DNA of 64,000 nucleotides from Gammaproteobacteria bacterium (GTDB lineage: Bacteria; Pseudomonadota; Gammaproteobacteria; Steroidobacterales; Steroidobacteraceae), in contig CANGOP010000011.1 in assembly GCA_947455595.1 (NCBI GenBank), positions 1 through 64,000 on the forward strand. Reading direction: 5' to 3'. Position 1 is the first letter of the stretch. The number at the start of each line of letters is the position of its first letter. This document shows positions 1 through 8,088 of this stretch, piece by piece. Under the pieces are notes generated by a model. It was not told the DNA's origin. It saw only the letters and a program-made list of their open reading frames with translations, and ran no database searches. The translations under genes and the position numbers were made by a program.

Positions 1-842
1 ACGCCCATCTCAAAACCGTTCAGCGTGTTGAGGCCCATGCCGGGACCGGGCTGACCGGTGTAGTTCAGACCCGGCAGCGGGTTCACGCCCCAGACGCGTT
101 GGTCGGTCCACCACCAGCCCTTCGTGTACTGTTCTTGGCCGGGGCTATCGAGGTGCGCAAAGCCTACCGCCAGACCTACCGTGTGGTCCGCGAATTGGTT
201 CACGTAGGAGAAGCTGGCGCGACCGCCTTCGTCCTTCGAGCCCGGCACGAGAGCGCCATTTGAATTACGCGAGCCACGGATGTTGATGTTGCCGGTCACA
301 CCCTTGTAATCGAGTGGACGGATCGTCTGCAGATTGATCGTACCAGACAGACCCTGCGTCCCGAGCGCCGCATCCGGAGTCTTGTAAACAGTGACGCCAC
401 CGATCAGTTCCGACGGGAACTGGTCGAATTCCACACCCCGATTGTCGCCGGTCGAGACGAGTTCGCGGCCGTTCAACAAGGTCACGCCGTACTTGGGTGC
501 CATGCCGCGAATATTGATGCCTTGCGCGCGGCCATCGACGCGCTGCGCAGTCAAGCCAGGCAGTCGGGCGAGCGAGTCGGCGATGCTGGTGTCGGGCAAC
601 TTGCCGATGTCTTCCGCCGAGAGCACTTCGACGATCGAGTCGTTTTCACGCTTGATCGCAACCGAGGTTTCGATCGAGTGACGGATACCGGTCACGACGA
701 TGTCGTCGAGCACGTCACTGCTGGATGCGGGTGCGGCCTGCGAGAAGGCAGCGGCGGGCAGCAATAACGCCGTGATGGCAGCCGCGATGGGCTTCAAGCG
801 ATAGGCGGACAGCGACTCATGTGAGCGCACGCTCTTCTTCAT
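1..842 (-). CDS. TonB-dependent receptor, N-terminal part (runs off the window start)
   Basis: This is the 5' part of an outer-membrane TonB-dependent receptor; the rest lies beyond position 1. Translation from the ATG at 842-840 gives a signal peptide (MKKSVRSHESLSAYR followed by a hydrophobic Ala/Leu stretch ending AAAFSQA). A TonB-box-like segment (DDIVVTGIR) and a plug domain follow, with SIADSLARLPGL, INIRGMAPKYGV and GTINLQTIRPL. This plug style is that of the large Xanthomonas/Caulobacter-type carbohydrate receptors. An AGGGGA ribosome site lies just upstream. It probably imports glucan oligosaccharides made by the neighbouring GH30 and GH3 enzymes, an inference from context and from the shared operator. 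About 280 codons are visible. Confidence 0.9.
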   Translation of the reverse strand, partial: MKKSVRSHESLSAYRLKPIAAAITALLLPAAAFSQAAPASSSDVLDDIVVTGIRHSIETSVAIKRENDSIVEVLSAEDIGKLPDTSIADSLARLPGLTAQRVDGRAQGINIRGMAPKYGVTLLNGRELVSTGDNRGVEFDQFPSELIGGVTVYKTPDAALGTQGLSGTINLQTIRPLDYKGVTGNINIRGSRNSNGALVPGSKDEGGRASFSYVNQFADHTVGLAVGFAHLDSPGQEQYTKGWWWTDQRVWGVNPLPGLNYTGQPGPGMGLNTLNGFEMG

Positions 843-965
843 GGATGTTTCCCCTCGGCAATAGTTCGATAAAACGAAACAAAGTCCCCTGCGGTCCCGC
901 GCGCCGTTTTCCTTGCGGCGGAACTCTCTCATCCGGCTCCCGGCGGGCGCGACCACGGCGGAGCG

Positions 966-979
966 TGGAAACGATTCCA
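966..979. promoter_or_regulatory. LacI-family operator upstream of the TonB receptor
   Basis: TGGAAACGATTCCA is a palindrome centred on CpG, the usual form of LacI-family operators. It lies 9-22 bases downstream of the predicted start of the receptor transcript, a position suited to repression by road-block. Two closely similar sites lie at 2613-2626 and 3725-3738. The LacI-type gene at 2683 is the obvious candidate regulator. Confidence 0.7.
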
Positions 980-993
980 ACAGCAGTGTGAAA

Positions 994-1022
994 AAAATAC
1001 CGCCTCGTGACGCACCTGTCAA
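994..1022 (-). promoter_or_regulatory. Sigma70-type promoter for the TonB receptor
   Basis: On the minus strand a consensus -35 box TTGACA (1022-1017) is followed after exactly 17 bases by TATTTT (999-994). Transcription would begin near 987, about 145 bases upstream of the receptor ATG, and would pass directly through the LacI-type operator at 966-979. Confidence 0.6.
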
Positions 1023-1026
1023 TGAG

Positions 1027-1038
1027 TGGTTATAACCA
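1027..1038. promoter_or_regulatory. Perfect 12-bp palindrome next to the -35 box
   Basis: TGGTTATAACCA is a perfect palindrome five bases upstream of the TTGACA box, centred near -46 of the predicted transcript. That is a typical place for an activator or second regulator. It does not match the LacI-type sites in this locus, so a different protein is likely. The binding protein is unknown. Confidence 0.4.
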
Positions 1039-1187
1039 ATCTGGGGCGGTCTCGTCAGGAGTGATCCGTGCGCGAAACCCGGCCATGCGCCGCCTAGCCC
1101 CTGAAAACACTGAAAAGAACAGCTTTTGTTCACCACTTGCAGTCGATTGCAAAGGTTTCGTCCGGATCACGGCGGTCTAAATTGGTA

Positions 1188-2627
1188 TTATTTTGGACGG
1201 TCCATCGGGCATGGTCCGGTCACGGTGGCCACCACCCCGGGTGCGAGTGAGAGGCTCGCGGTGTGAGGGCCCAGTCGTAACGTGACGGTCTCGGCCTGCG
1301 GGGTCGTGTTCTGGAGCAGCACCGTCAGGGTGACGCCATCCGCGCTGATAAAGGCTACCGAGCGCACCCCGTCCCGCACCGAAGTGGAGCCAACCACCGT
1401 CGCGCCGGGCCGCACGAAGCGACCGATGTGGGCAAGGGCGACGAACTCCGCATGGCGCTCGATGCTGCCGTCATTAGCGAGCGTGATCAGGCCGCGGCAA
1501 TTGCGGCAGCCGCCCACATGTGGCCCGTGGTCTTCATCCAAGGCGAGATTCCAGAGCAATACGGCGCGTGCACCGTTGCGGATGCCCTCGATCAGGACCG
1601 TTCCAACCATTGAACGGAAGGTGTCGGGCCACTCGCGCTGCCAGTCCCCGCTCGAACACTCTGTGATGTAGGCATCCAAGGCGGGCGCCACTGCTTGCAC
1701 CCAGCGCTGCGCGATCGGCAGCCCGCCGTAGCAATGCCACGCGACGCCGGCCAAGTAGGCAGTCGCGTCGGGATGCGCAAGTACCGCGAGCGGTGAACCA
1801 GGTTGCGACCAGTTGTGATCCCACTCAAGCAGCACGGGCGCGTTCGTCCGTTGTGCGAGTTTCGGTCCGAGTGCCGACCGGATGAACAGGGCGCGGTCTT
1901 CGGCATCGACGCGCATGCTGGCGTAGGAGGGCGCCTCGTACGCCGGTTCATTCTGGATGGTCAGTGCGCTCAGCGGTACACCCGCTGCGGCATAGCCGTC
2001 CGCGAAGCGCAGCAGGTAGTCGGCGAAGGCGTCGTTGTAGGCAGGTTGCAAGCGCCCGCCGATCAGGCCGACCGGGGACTTCATCCACGCCGGTGCGCTC
2101 CAGGGCGAGGCCATGATCTTCAGATTGGGGTTGATGCTCTTTGCGGCAACAACCAGATTGCGGACTTCGATCGTTTCCGGTTGCTCTGTGTAGTGGGACA
2201 GTGCGGGGTCCGGCGCGTTATCCGGTGTGTCATCCAACGAGTAATGGCGGGATGAGAAGTCCGAGCCCCCGATGGTGACGCGCAGCCAATCGAGGCCGAT
2301 GCCAGCCTCAGGATCGAAGAACTCACGCAGCAAGGCCTGACGCGCATCCGCGCCTAATCGATGCGCGATGAGTGTGGCGGACGAGTCGGTCATCGCCGCA
2401 CCGACGCCTAAAAACGTCTGGTGCCGTTCGGAGATATCAATCTCGACGGCCGTGCCCTCTACTGTCGTGGTCGTCCAGGTGAGATCCGCGCCGCGCGCTA
2501 AGCGTTGGGTCCCATCAGGCGCTGAGGTCCATACTGCGGCAGGCTGCGCGCCGGCCATGACAGTGACGGTGCACAGGCAGACAGCGGCGATGGCTTGCAC
2601 CCGGGCTAAGATTGGTAACGGTTCCAT
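1188..2627 (-). CDS. Glycoside hydrolase family 30 (glucosylceramidase / beta-1,6-glucanase type)
   Basis: A 479-residue secreted retaining beta-glycosidase. Residues 1-28 form a signal peptide ending VMAGAQPA. The GH30 barrel follows: FLGVGAAMTDSSA near 72-84, GLDWLRVTIGGSDF near 111-124 and IMASPWSAPAWMKSP near 171-185. The acid/base is Glu227 (IQNEP) and the nucleophile Glu323 (YITECSSG). A small beta-sandwich forms the C-terminus. In this family the usual activities are glucosylceramidase or endo-beta-1,6-glucanase; the GH3 and TonB neighbours favour a glucan role. It is transcribed away from the lacI-type gene, and a LacI-type operator overlaps the start codon. The exact substrate cannot be read from the sequence. 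Confidence 0.88.
   Translation of the reverse strand: MEPLPILARVQAIAAVCLCTVTVMAGAQPAAVWTSAPDGTQRLARGADLTWTTTTVEGTAVEIDISERHQTFLGVGAAMTDSSATLIAHRLGADARQALLREFFDPEAGIGLDWLRVTIGGSDFSSRHYSLDDTPDNAPDPALSHYTEQPETIEVRNLVVAAKSINPNLKIMASPWSAPAWMKSPVGLIGGRLQPAYNDAFADYLLRFADGYAAAGVPLSALTIQNEPAYEAPSYASMRVDAEDRALFIRSALGPKLAQRTNAPVLLEWDHNWSQPGSPLAVLAHPDATAYLAGVAWHCYGGLPIAQRWVQAVAPALDAYITECSSGDWQREWPDTFRSMVGTVLIEGIRNGARAVLLWNLALDEDHGPHVGGCRNCRGLITLANDGSIERHAEFVALAHIGRFVRPGATVVGSTSVRDGVRSVAFISADGVTLTVLLQNTTPQAETVTLRLGPHTASLSLAPGVVATVTGPCPMDRPK
2613..2626. promoter_or_regulatory. LacI-family operator between GH30 and its regulator
   Basis: TGGTAACGGTTCCA has half-sites TGGTAAC and TGGAACC around a central CpG, matching the sites at 966 and 3725. 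It overlaps the first codons of the GH30 gene. It also lies just upstream of a TATAAT box for the divergent regulator, so one site could repress both genes. Confidence 0.65.
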
Positions 2628-2639
2628 TTATGCCGTGAA

Positions 2640-2645
2640 TATAAT
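2640..2645 (+). promoter_or_regulatory. -10 box of the lacI-type gene
   Basis: A perfect TATAAT lies 38 bases upstream of the regulator's ATG; no good -35 box is visible at the right distance. The overlapping minus-strand TATATT (2643-2638) could be the -10 box for GH30, which would give a nearly leaderless GH30 message starting about four bases before the ATG. Confidence 0.45.
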
Positions 2646-2682
2646 TCAATGTGCCCTGTGAACCCAAGGATGATGAGCTCGC

Positions 2683-3690
2683 ATGACGACCATCCGTGAT
2701 GTGGCCAAACTGGCAGGCGTAGGCTTGGGAACGGCATCTCGTGTGGTGAGCGGCAAGGGGTCGGTCGCGCCGGCGACCGCCGAGAAGGTACGTCGCGCGA
2801 TCGAGGCGCTCGATTTCCGGCCCTCCCATGCGGCTCGCGCGCTCTTATCGGGTTCCACGCAAATGATCGGCGTGTACATCCCCCTACTCAAGGGCTCGTT
2901 CTATCCGCACATTCTGCAGACCATCGACCGTGAGCTGCGCACGGCGAACCGGCACATGGTGGTGGCCTTCGGTCGTGAAGACACCGATACGCGTCACGAA
3001 GTCCTCGAGGGTGCCCGCTTTTTGATGGAGCGCGACTGCGATGGCATCGTGCTCATGAGCAATGCACTCACCGCAGACGATGCCCAGACCTTGCTGCGTC
3101 GCCAGCCCAATCTCGTAATCCTCAATTCATCGTTCGAGTCCGTCGCGGCGCGCTGCTTCTTGGCAGACCATGTGCAAGGCGGACGCCTCGCGGCGCAGAC
3201 CCTGCTGAGGCATGGGCATCGCCGGTTGGTTGCCATCAGCGGTCCGTTGACTTCGCCGGATAACGTCGATCGCATGCAGGGATTTATCCAGGAATTACGA
3301 ACCTCATTGGGTGCGCAGGTCGTAATCCCGTGTGAGGAGGCGGACTTCTCGACCGCGGGAGGCTATGCCGCGGCCGGTCGCTTGTTGGATCAGGGGCATC
3401 GGTTCACGGCGCTCTTTTGTGCGAACGATGAAATGGCGGTCGGGGCGCTCGCCTGTCTCGCGGAGCGTGGCTTGCGCGTCCCGCGGGATGTATCCGTGCT
3501 CGGCTATGACGACACACCGGCGGCAGAGTTTGCGGTCCCGCGACTTTCCTCTGTGCACATGCCGATTCGTGAAGTGACGCTGGCCGGTACGCGCGCGCTA
3601 CTGAATCAGTGTTATGGATTGGACCTTTTCGTCGACCGGCATTTCCCGGTATCGATCACCGCGCGCGCCTCGGTGATCGACGCAACGTAA
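2683..3690 (+). CDS. LacI-family transcriptional regulator of glucan utilisation
   Basis: A 335-residue cytoplasmic repressor. Residues 2-25 are the LacI helix-turn-helix (TTIRDVAKLAGVGLGTASRV). The hinge helix region includes RPSHAARALLSG, and a periplasmic-binding-protein-like sugar domain fills residues 60-330, with motifs CDGIVLMSN, GHRRLVAISG, FCANDEMAVGAL and VSVLGYDDTP. The gene stands between divergent GH30 and downstream GH3, and operators of LacI type precede GH30, GH3 and the TonB receptor. It probably represses all three, and itself, until a glucan-derived sugar binds. The effector is unknown. An AAGGA ribosome site lies about 12 bases upstream. Confidence 0.92.
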   Translation: MTTIRDVAKLAGVGLGTASRVVSGKGSVAPATAEKVRRAIEALDFRPSHAARALLSGSTQMIGVYIPLLKGSFYPHILQTIDRELRTANRHMVVAFGREDTDTRHEVLEGARFLMERDCDGIVLMSNALTADDAQTLLRRQPNLVILNSSFESVAARCFLADHVQGGRLAAQTLLRHGHRRLVAISGPLTSPDNVDRMQGFIQELRTSLGAQVVIPCEEADFSTAGGYAAAGRLLDQGHRFTALFCANDEMAVGALACLAERGLRVPRDVSVLGYDDTPAAEFAVPRLSSVHMPIREVTLAGTRALLNQCYGLDLFVDRHFPVSITARASVIDAT

Positions 3691-3724
3691 CCTCGATTCG
3701 GCCGGTGTTCCGCTGCGGAGGGCT

Positions 3725-3738
3725 TGGAAACCTTTCCA
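3725..3738. promoter_or_regulatory. LacI-family operator upstream of GH3
   Basis: TGGAAACCTTTCCA has perfect 6-base arms TGGAAA/TTTCCA. It lies 95 bases upstream of the preferred GH3 start, in the gap after the regulator gene. It is the third copy of the site seen at 966 and 2613. Confidence 0.68.
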
Positions 3739-3832
3739 TCTCTGGTTTAAGGTACACGACAGCTTGCGGGGAGCGGGCGTCAAACACAGACGGCACCACC
3801 GGATGTCCGTCATGAGGCTAATGGGGGATTGC

Positions 3833-5821
3833 ATGAGTCATTTCTTCGTCGCGCTGCGGCGCTCAAGTTTTGCGGCCGGGTTGGCGTGTTGGGTGGTGGC
3901 ATCGTCTGCCGCGGTTGCGCAGGCACCGGCGCAAACCGTGCATCCCGCGCTGTGGCCGGCGGTCAAACCGGCGCCGCTCGTGGATGCAGCCACGGAGTTG
4001 CGTATCGCTGCGATCGTCAAGCGCATGTCGCTCGAGGAAAAGGTGGGTCAAACCATCCAAAGCGACATCAGTACCGTGACGCCGGCCGATCTGCGCAAAT
4101 ATCCGCTGGGCTCTGTGCTGGCCGGGGGTGATTCGGGGCCCTATGGCGATGAGCGCGCGAAGCCCGCGGAATGGCTTAAGTTAGCGCGCGAGTTCCACGC
4201 CGTGGCACTCGAAGCGCGACCAGGCCACGAGCCCATCCCTGTGATCTTCGGCGTCGATGCCGTGCACGGACACAACAACGTGATCGGTGCGGAACTCTAT
4301 CCGCAGAACATCGGTCTTGGCGCAACGCATGATCCAGACCTCGTGCGGCGTATCGCGGAAGCGACGGCCGAGGAAGTGGCGACGACCGGTATCGACTACG
4401 CTTTCGCTCCCACCATTGCCGTCCCACAGGATGTGCGTTGGGGCCGTTCCTATGAAGGCTTCTCCGCCGATCCCCAACAAGTGGCGAAGTTTGCAGCTGC
4501 CGCGGTGCTCGGTCTGCAAGGTCCCAACGGTATGGAACATCGCCTGGCACGTGGGCACGTCGCCTCGAGCATCAAACACTTTCTTGGCGATGGCGGTACG
4601 ACGCTCGGTGAGGATCAGGGCAACACCGAAGTCTCCGAAGAGACGCTCGCCCGCGTGCATGCGCCGGGTTATGCGGCGGGCATCGAGGCCGGCGCCTTGA
4701 CCGTCATGGCGTCCTACAGTTCCTGGAACGGACAGAAGATGCATGGCTCCAAGGCCCTGTTGACGGATGTGTTGAAAGGTCGCATGGGCTTTCAGGGGTT
4801 TGTGATCGGCGATTACAACGCGCACGCGTTTTTGCCTGGCTGCACGAAAGAGCACTGCCCGGACGCATTGAATGCGGGCCTTGATATGTACATGGCGCCA
4901 CTCGGTTGGCGCGATTTGTATGCCAGCCTCATTGCGGATGTGAAGGCGGGACGGATTTCGATGGCGCGCTTGGATGACGCCGTGACGCGCATACTGCGTG
5001 TGAAGTTTGCGCTCGGCATGTTTGAGACCGAGCGCCCCCTTGAGGGCCACTTTGAACGCTTGGCCTCGAGCGAGCACCGTGCGCTGGCGCGCGAAGCCGT
5101 GCGCAAGTCTCTCGTGCTGCTCAAGAACGATGGGGTGCTGCCGATTCGGGCCAATGCGCGCGTCGTGATCGGTGGCCCGCACGCGGGTAATCTCGCGGTG
5201 CAGACGGGTGGTTGGACGTTGACCTGGCAGGGTGATGACACGCGCGCCGCGGATTTTCCGCAGGCGGAACTCGCCGTGACCGCGATCAAGTCAGCGATTC
5301 GCGCCGGCGGCGGTCGGATCATCGAAGAGTCCGATGATCTCGTCACCAAAGATAAGCCCGATGTCGCGGTCGTGATCATGGGGTCGCGGCCGTATGCGGA
5401 AATGTTCGGTGATGTGAAGCTGCCGATTTATAACGAGCGTACGGGTCTGCGAGCATTGCAGTTCTTCAAGCGTCTGGGTATTCCCACCGTCACGATCTTT
5501 CTGTCGGGCCGACCGCTGTGGACGAATCCAGAGATCAACGCGAGCAATGCATTCGTGGCCGCCTGGTTGCCAGGTTCGGAAGGTGGCGGTATTGCCGATG
5601 TGTTGATCGGCACGCCCGACGGTAAGCCGCGTCACGACTTTACGGGTCGCTTGTCCTTCCCGTGGCCGCGCTCGGCGCTTTTGCCGCCTTATGCCACGCA
5701 AGGTTCGACCGAGTTCCCAGTAGGCTTTGGACTCAGTTACGCTGCCCCGCAGCGCACGCCACTCTTGAGCGAGCGACTTGATGGCGCGCTCGACGCGCCA
5801 CCGGTGACGCGGGTCAAGTAA
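3833..5821 (+). CDS. Glycoside hydrolase family 3 beta-glucosidase, exported
   Basis: A 662-residue exo-acting beta-glycosidase that releases glucose from glucan oligomers. The ATG at 3833 is chosen because GGGGGA lies five bases upstream and a signal peptide follows at once (MSHFFVALRRSSFAAG to SSAAVAQA); the longer reading frame from 3764 adds 23 uncharacteristic residues. The GH3 barrel has FGVDAVHGHNNV, SSIKHFLGDGGT and GFVIGDYNAH, with predicted nucleophile Asp327. The second alpha/beta domain carries RKSLVLLKNDGVLPI and ends FPVGFGLSY. It stops after that domain and lacks the C-terminal extension of the roughly 840-residue proteobacterial exo-glucosidases. It follows the LacI regulator and its operator. 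Confidence 0.92.
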   Translation: MSHFFVALRRSSFAAGLACWVVASSAAVAQAPAQTVHPALWPAVKPAPLVDAATELRIAAIVKRMSLEEKVGQTIQSDISTVTPADLRKYPLGSVLAGGDSGPYGDERAKPAEWLKLAREFHAVALEARPGHEPIPVIFGVDAVHGHNNVIGAELYPQNIGLGATHDPDLVRRIAEATAEEVATTGIDYAFAPTIAVPQDVRWGRSYEGFSADPQQVAKFAAAAVLGLQGPNGMEHRLARGHVASSIKHFLGDGGTTLGEDQGNTEVSEETLARVHAPGYAAGIEAGALTVMASYSSWNGQKMHGSKALLTDVLKGRMGFQGFVIGDYNAHAFLPGCTKEHCPDALNAGLDMYMAPLGWRDLYASLIADVKAGRISMARLDDAVTRILRVKFALGMFETERPLEGHFERLASSEHRALAREAVRKSLVLLKNDGVLPIRANARVVIGGPHAGNLAVQTGGWTLTWQGDDTRAADFPQAELAVTAIKSAIRAGGGRIIEESDDLVTKDKPDVAVVIMGSRPYAEMFGDVKLPIYNERTGLRALQFFKRLGIPTVTIFLSGRPLWTNPEINASNAFVAAWLPGSEGGGIADVLIGTPDGKPRHDFTGRLSFPWPRSALLPPYATQGSTEFPVGFGLSYAAPQRTPLLSERLDGALDAPPVTRVK

Positions 5822-5829
5822 AACAAAAA

Positions 5830-5853
5830 CCCCGGGGACGGTCGTCCCCGGGG
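5830..5853. terminator. Intrinsic terminator shared by convergent GH3 and FKBP genes
   Basis: CCCCGGGGAC and GTCCCCGGGG form a perfect 10-bp stem with a GGTC loop. On the minus strand it is followed by TTTTTGTTTT, a good U-tract, so it chiefly ends the FKBP transcript. It may also stop the GH3 message. Confidence 0.88.
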
Positions 5854-5878
5854 CTTCGTGTCATCAATGGAGCGAGCG

Positions 5879-6628
5879 TTACTTCGCAGCGGTGATGCTG
5901 ATCAGTTCGACGTCGAAAATCAGCAGTGAGCCTGGCTGGATCTTGCCCTGACCGGCATCGCCGTACGCCAATTCCGGCGAGACGAACAGCTGCCACTTCG
6001 CGCCTGGCTTCATCAGCTGCAGCGCTTCCTGCCAACCCTTGATCACGCCGCCGACCGGGAAGGTCGCAGGCTGGCCTCGCTCGTAGGAGCTGTCGAACAC
6101 GGTGCCGTCGATCAGGTGGCCGCGGTACTGCACGGTGACCGAATCCGCGGCGCTCGGTGAGGCCGCCTTCGTGTCACCGGCGTCGACGATCTTGTATTGC
6201 AGACCGCTGGCCGTTTCGACGACGCCGGGTGCCTTCGCGTTCTTGGCCAAGAAATCCTTGGCAGCCTGCTTGTTATGGGACGCGCCGGCGCTGCGGATCT
6301 CGCCCATGTACTTGTTGATGCGGTCACGGTCGTCTTGGCTCATCGCCTTGCCGCCGAGGCCATCCTGCAGGCCCTTGCCGAAGCTGTCCTGATTGATCGT
6401 GCTGATGCCGGCCTTCTTCATGCCCTCGCCGACCGACAGACCCATGCTGTAATCCACGGACGAGGCATCGGCGGGTGTGCTCGCAGCGGGCTTCGCCGCC
6501 GGCTTGGCGGCCGGCGTGGCCGCTGCCTTGGCGGCGGCTGGCGCAGACTTAGGACCCGCCGAAGCCACGAGGGCGAGGCCCATCAGGCCGGCAGCGAGGG
6601 GCAGTGAACGGTAAAAATGTCGGTTCAT
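5879..6628 (-). CDS. FKBP-type peptidyl-prolyl cis-trans isomerase (FkpA/Mip-like)
   Basis: A 249-residue exported folding catalyst. The ATG at 6628 gives a signal peptide (MNRHFYRSLPLAAGLMG to ALVASAG) with CGGGA upstream; the frame extends 14 more residues but these are unlikely to be translated. An Ala/Lys/Pro-rich linker follows. The FkpA-type N-terminal dimerisation domain (YSMGLSVGEGMKKAG, KGLQDGLGGKAMS) precedes the C-terminal FKBP domain, with VTVQYRGHLIDGTVFDSS, FPVGGVIKGWQEAL and SPELAYGD. Proteins of this layout act in the periplasm or outer membrane on proline isomerisation of exported proteins. It is monocistronic, with its own terminator. Confidence 0.93.
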   Translation of the reverse strand: MNRHFYRSLPLAAGLMGLALVASAGPKSAPAAAKAAATPAAKPAAKPAASTPADASSVDYSMGLSVGEGMKKAGISTINQDSFGKGLQDGLGGKAMSQDDRDRINKYMGEIRSAGASHNKQAAKDFLAKNAKAPGVVETASGLQYKIVDAGDTKAASPSAADSVTVQYRGHLIDGTVFDSSYERGQPATFPVGGVIKGWQEALQLMKPGAKWQLFVSPELAYGDAGQGKIQPGSLLIFDVELISITAAK

Positions 6629-6661
6629 GAAAAATCCCGAGTGAAAGGTGGATTCAATCGG

Positions 6662-6679
6662 TCTGCGCACCGGCGCAGA
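6662..6679. repeat. Short inverted repeat upstream of FKBP
   Basis: TCTGCGC and GCGCAGA form a perfect 7-bp stem with a four-base ACCG loop. It lies 34 bases upstream of the FKBP start, in its probable leader or promoter. Function unknown. Confidence 0.35.
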
Positions 6680-6813
6680 ACCGAACGGTACGTCAGTCTT
6701 ACATATTGCTCACCCCCAATTTCTAGACGCAGTCCGCAGATTCACCCGATGATCGGGTCGCGTAGACTGCACGCCGACGCGGTCGCGTCCAACTCAGCCG
6801 ATGCGGAGACGGT

Positions 6814-7443
6814 ATGACGATTCCTTTTGACGCTCTGAGCGGCCACGTGGCCGAGCACGTCTACAACCCCTGGGCTGACGTCGACCCGATGGACCTGCCC
6901 GTCGCAGAAGCCGGTCCCGCGGCGCGGCTGGCGCGTTTGCGAGCGCACTTTGCGGTGGATGCTCGGCTGATCCTCGTCGGTGAGGCCGCCGGCTACCAGG
7001 GCTGTCATTTTTCCGGGATGGCCTTCACCAACGAAAAGTTGCTCTTGGCCGGCAGGATTCCGCGGGTGCGGATCGAAGCGCGGATCACCTCGCGACCCTT
7101 GCCGTGGTGCGAGCCGTCCGCGACGGTGGTGTGGGGCGCGTTGCATGCGCATGGACTGGCCGAACACGCCGTCCTTTGGAACTCCTACGCTTGGCACCCG
7201 CACAAGCCCGGTGATCGTTACTCCAACCGCACGCCGACGCGAACGGAACTGGAAAGCGGCAAGGCGGTACTCGATGCTGTCCTCGACCACTTCACCGATG
7301 CGTGGGTGATCGCGGTGGGGCAGGTATCGGGTCGCACGCTGCGCAGTCTCGGTCGGGAGCCCGCCGCCGTGGTGCGGCATCCAGCGATGGGCGGCGCGAA
7401 CGAATTCCGCGCCGGGATCGCAGAACTCGCGGCGCGTTTTTAG
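6814..7443 (+). CDS. Uracil-DNA glycosylase superfamily protein
   Basis: A 209-residue protein with the uracil-DNA glycosylase fold. Motif A is ILVGEAAGYQGCHFSGMAFTNE and motif B is VRHPAMGGANEFRAG; LWNSYAWHPHKPGD lies between them. Such enzymes excise uracil or related damaged bases. Motif A has GEAAGYQG rather than the GQDPYH of family 1, so it is one of the atypical bacterial UDG-like groups and activity is not assured. A GGAG ribosome site lies upstream. The last four bases overlap the convergent GntR gene. No repair partner is nearby. Confidence 0.82.
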   Translation: MTIPFDALSGHVAEHVYNPWADVDPMDLPVAEAGPAARLARLRAHFAVDARLILVGEAAGYQGCHFSGMAFTNEKLLLAGRIPRVRIEARITSRPLPWCEPSATVVWGALHAHGLAEHAVLWNSYAWHPHKPGDRYSNRTPTRTELESGKAVLDAVLDHFTDAWVIAVGQVSGRTLRSLGREPAAVVRHPAMGGANEFRAGIAELAARF

Positions 7444-8084
7444 CCGTCGCCTAGCTGCTGACGCAAATCGTCGAGTGTGCCGCCGATGTGGGCGGTCAAT
7501 AGGGTGGCCACCTGCGTGGAGTCTCCCGCGATCCACGCTGCGTGCAAAGCCGCATGTTCGGCGCGCGCCCGATCCGATCGCCCGTGGGGGCGTAGGTGCT
7601 GCGCGACGTAGCGCTCTGCGAGTAACGCCAATTGCTCGATCAGACGGCGTGTCAGCGGCTGAGTCTCGGTCGTTGCGAGGGCGAGATGAAATTCTCGGTT
7701 GTGGCGCGCGAGTGCCGATAGGTCGCTGCGTGTGGCCGCTTCGAGCGCCTTATAGGCGGATTTCACGGCTTCGCGCTCGGCAGCAGTGGCCGACTCGCAC
7801 GCCTGAGCCGCAGCCTGCGGTTCAATCGCCAAGCGCAAGGCGTAGATCTCTTCAGCCTCCCCCATCGATAGCGGACAGACGAACCACCCGCGGTTCGGAA
7901 TGCGCATGAGCAGTCCGTCCTGCGCGAGGCGTGAGAGCGCCTCGCGCACCGGAATCTTGCTCACGCCCAATTCCTGCGCAAGGGCGTCCTGACGCACCGC
8001 CCGCTCACCGAGCTCGCCCGCCACGAGTCGCTCCCGGAGAACCTCGTAGACGCGATCGGAAAGAGCGCGGATCGCGAGCGGCAC
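7440..8084 (-). CDS. GntR-family regulator with FCD domain
   Basis: A 214-residue regulator read from a GTG. Residues 10-70 are a winged helix (ALAQELGVSKIPVREALSRL, then RIPNRGWFV). The rest is an all-helical FCD ligand domain with potential metal ligands in HNREFHLALA, RAEHAALHAAW and LLTAHIGG. It lies four bases downstream of the DapA-like gene in the same direction, so the two are one operon. The likely target is the palindrome at 9003-9015 in the promoter region shared with the divergent monooxygenase operon. FCD regulators usually respond to organic acids, so the inducer is probably a pathway intermediate. Confidence 0.88.
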   Translation of the reverse strand: MPLAIRALSDRVYEVLRERLVAGELGERAVRQDALAQELGVSKIPVREALSRLAQDGLLMRIPNRGWFVCPLSMGEAEEIYALRLAIEPQAAAQACESATAAEREAVKSAYKALEAATRSDLSALARHNREFHLALATTETQPLTRRLIEQLALLAERYVAQHLRPHGRSDRARAEHAALHAAWIAGDSTQVATLLTAHIGGTLDDLRQQLGDG

Positions 8085-8088
8085 GGTC

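Larger units (their letters stand above)
843..1187. other. Intergenic region between TonB receptor and GH30 gene
   Basis: A 345-base gap without a credible gene. It holds the receptor ribosome site, the LacI-type operator, a TTGACA-17-TATTTT promoter and the 12-bp palindrome listed separately. The part nearest the GH30 stop (about 1040-1187) shows no clear gene or strong terminator. Confidence 0.6.

Noticed and set aside
1282..1671. 129-codon plus-strand frame within GH30
   Set aside because: It is the antisense shadow of the GH30 gene, with no domain and low-complexity Arg/Thr/Pro content. Many similar frames across the window were dropped for the same reason.
4181..5182. 333-codon minus-strand frame inside GH3
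   Set aside because: It lies wholly within a well-supported GH3 gene, has a His/Arg-rich antisense composition and no recognisable motif.
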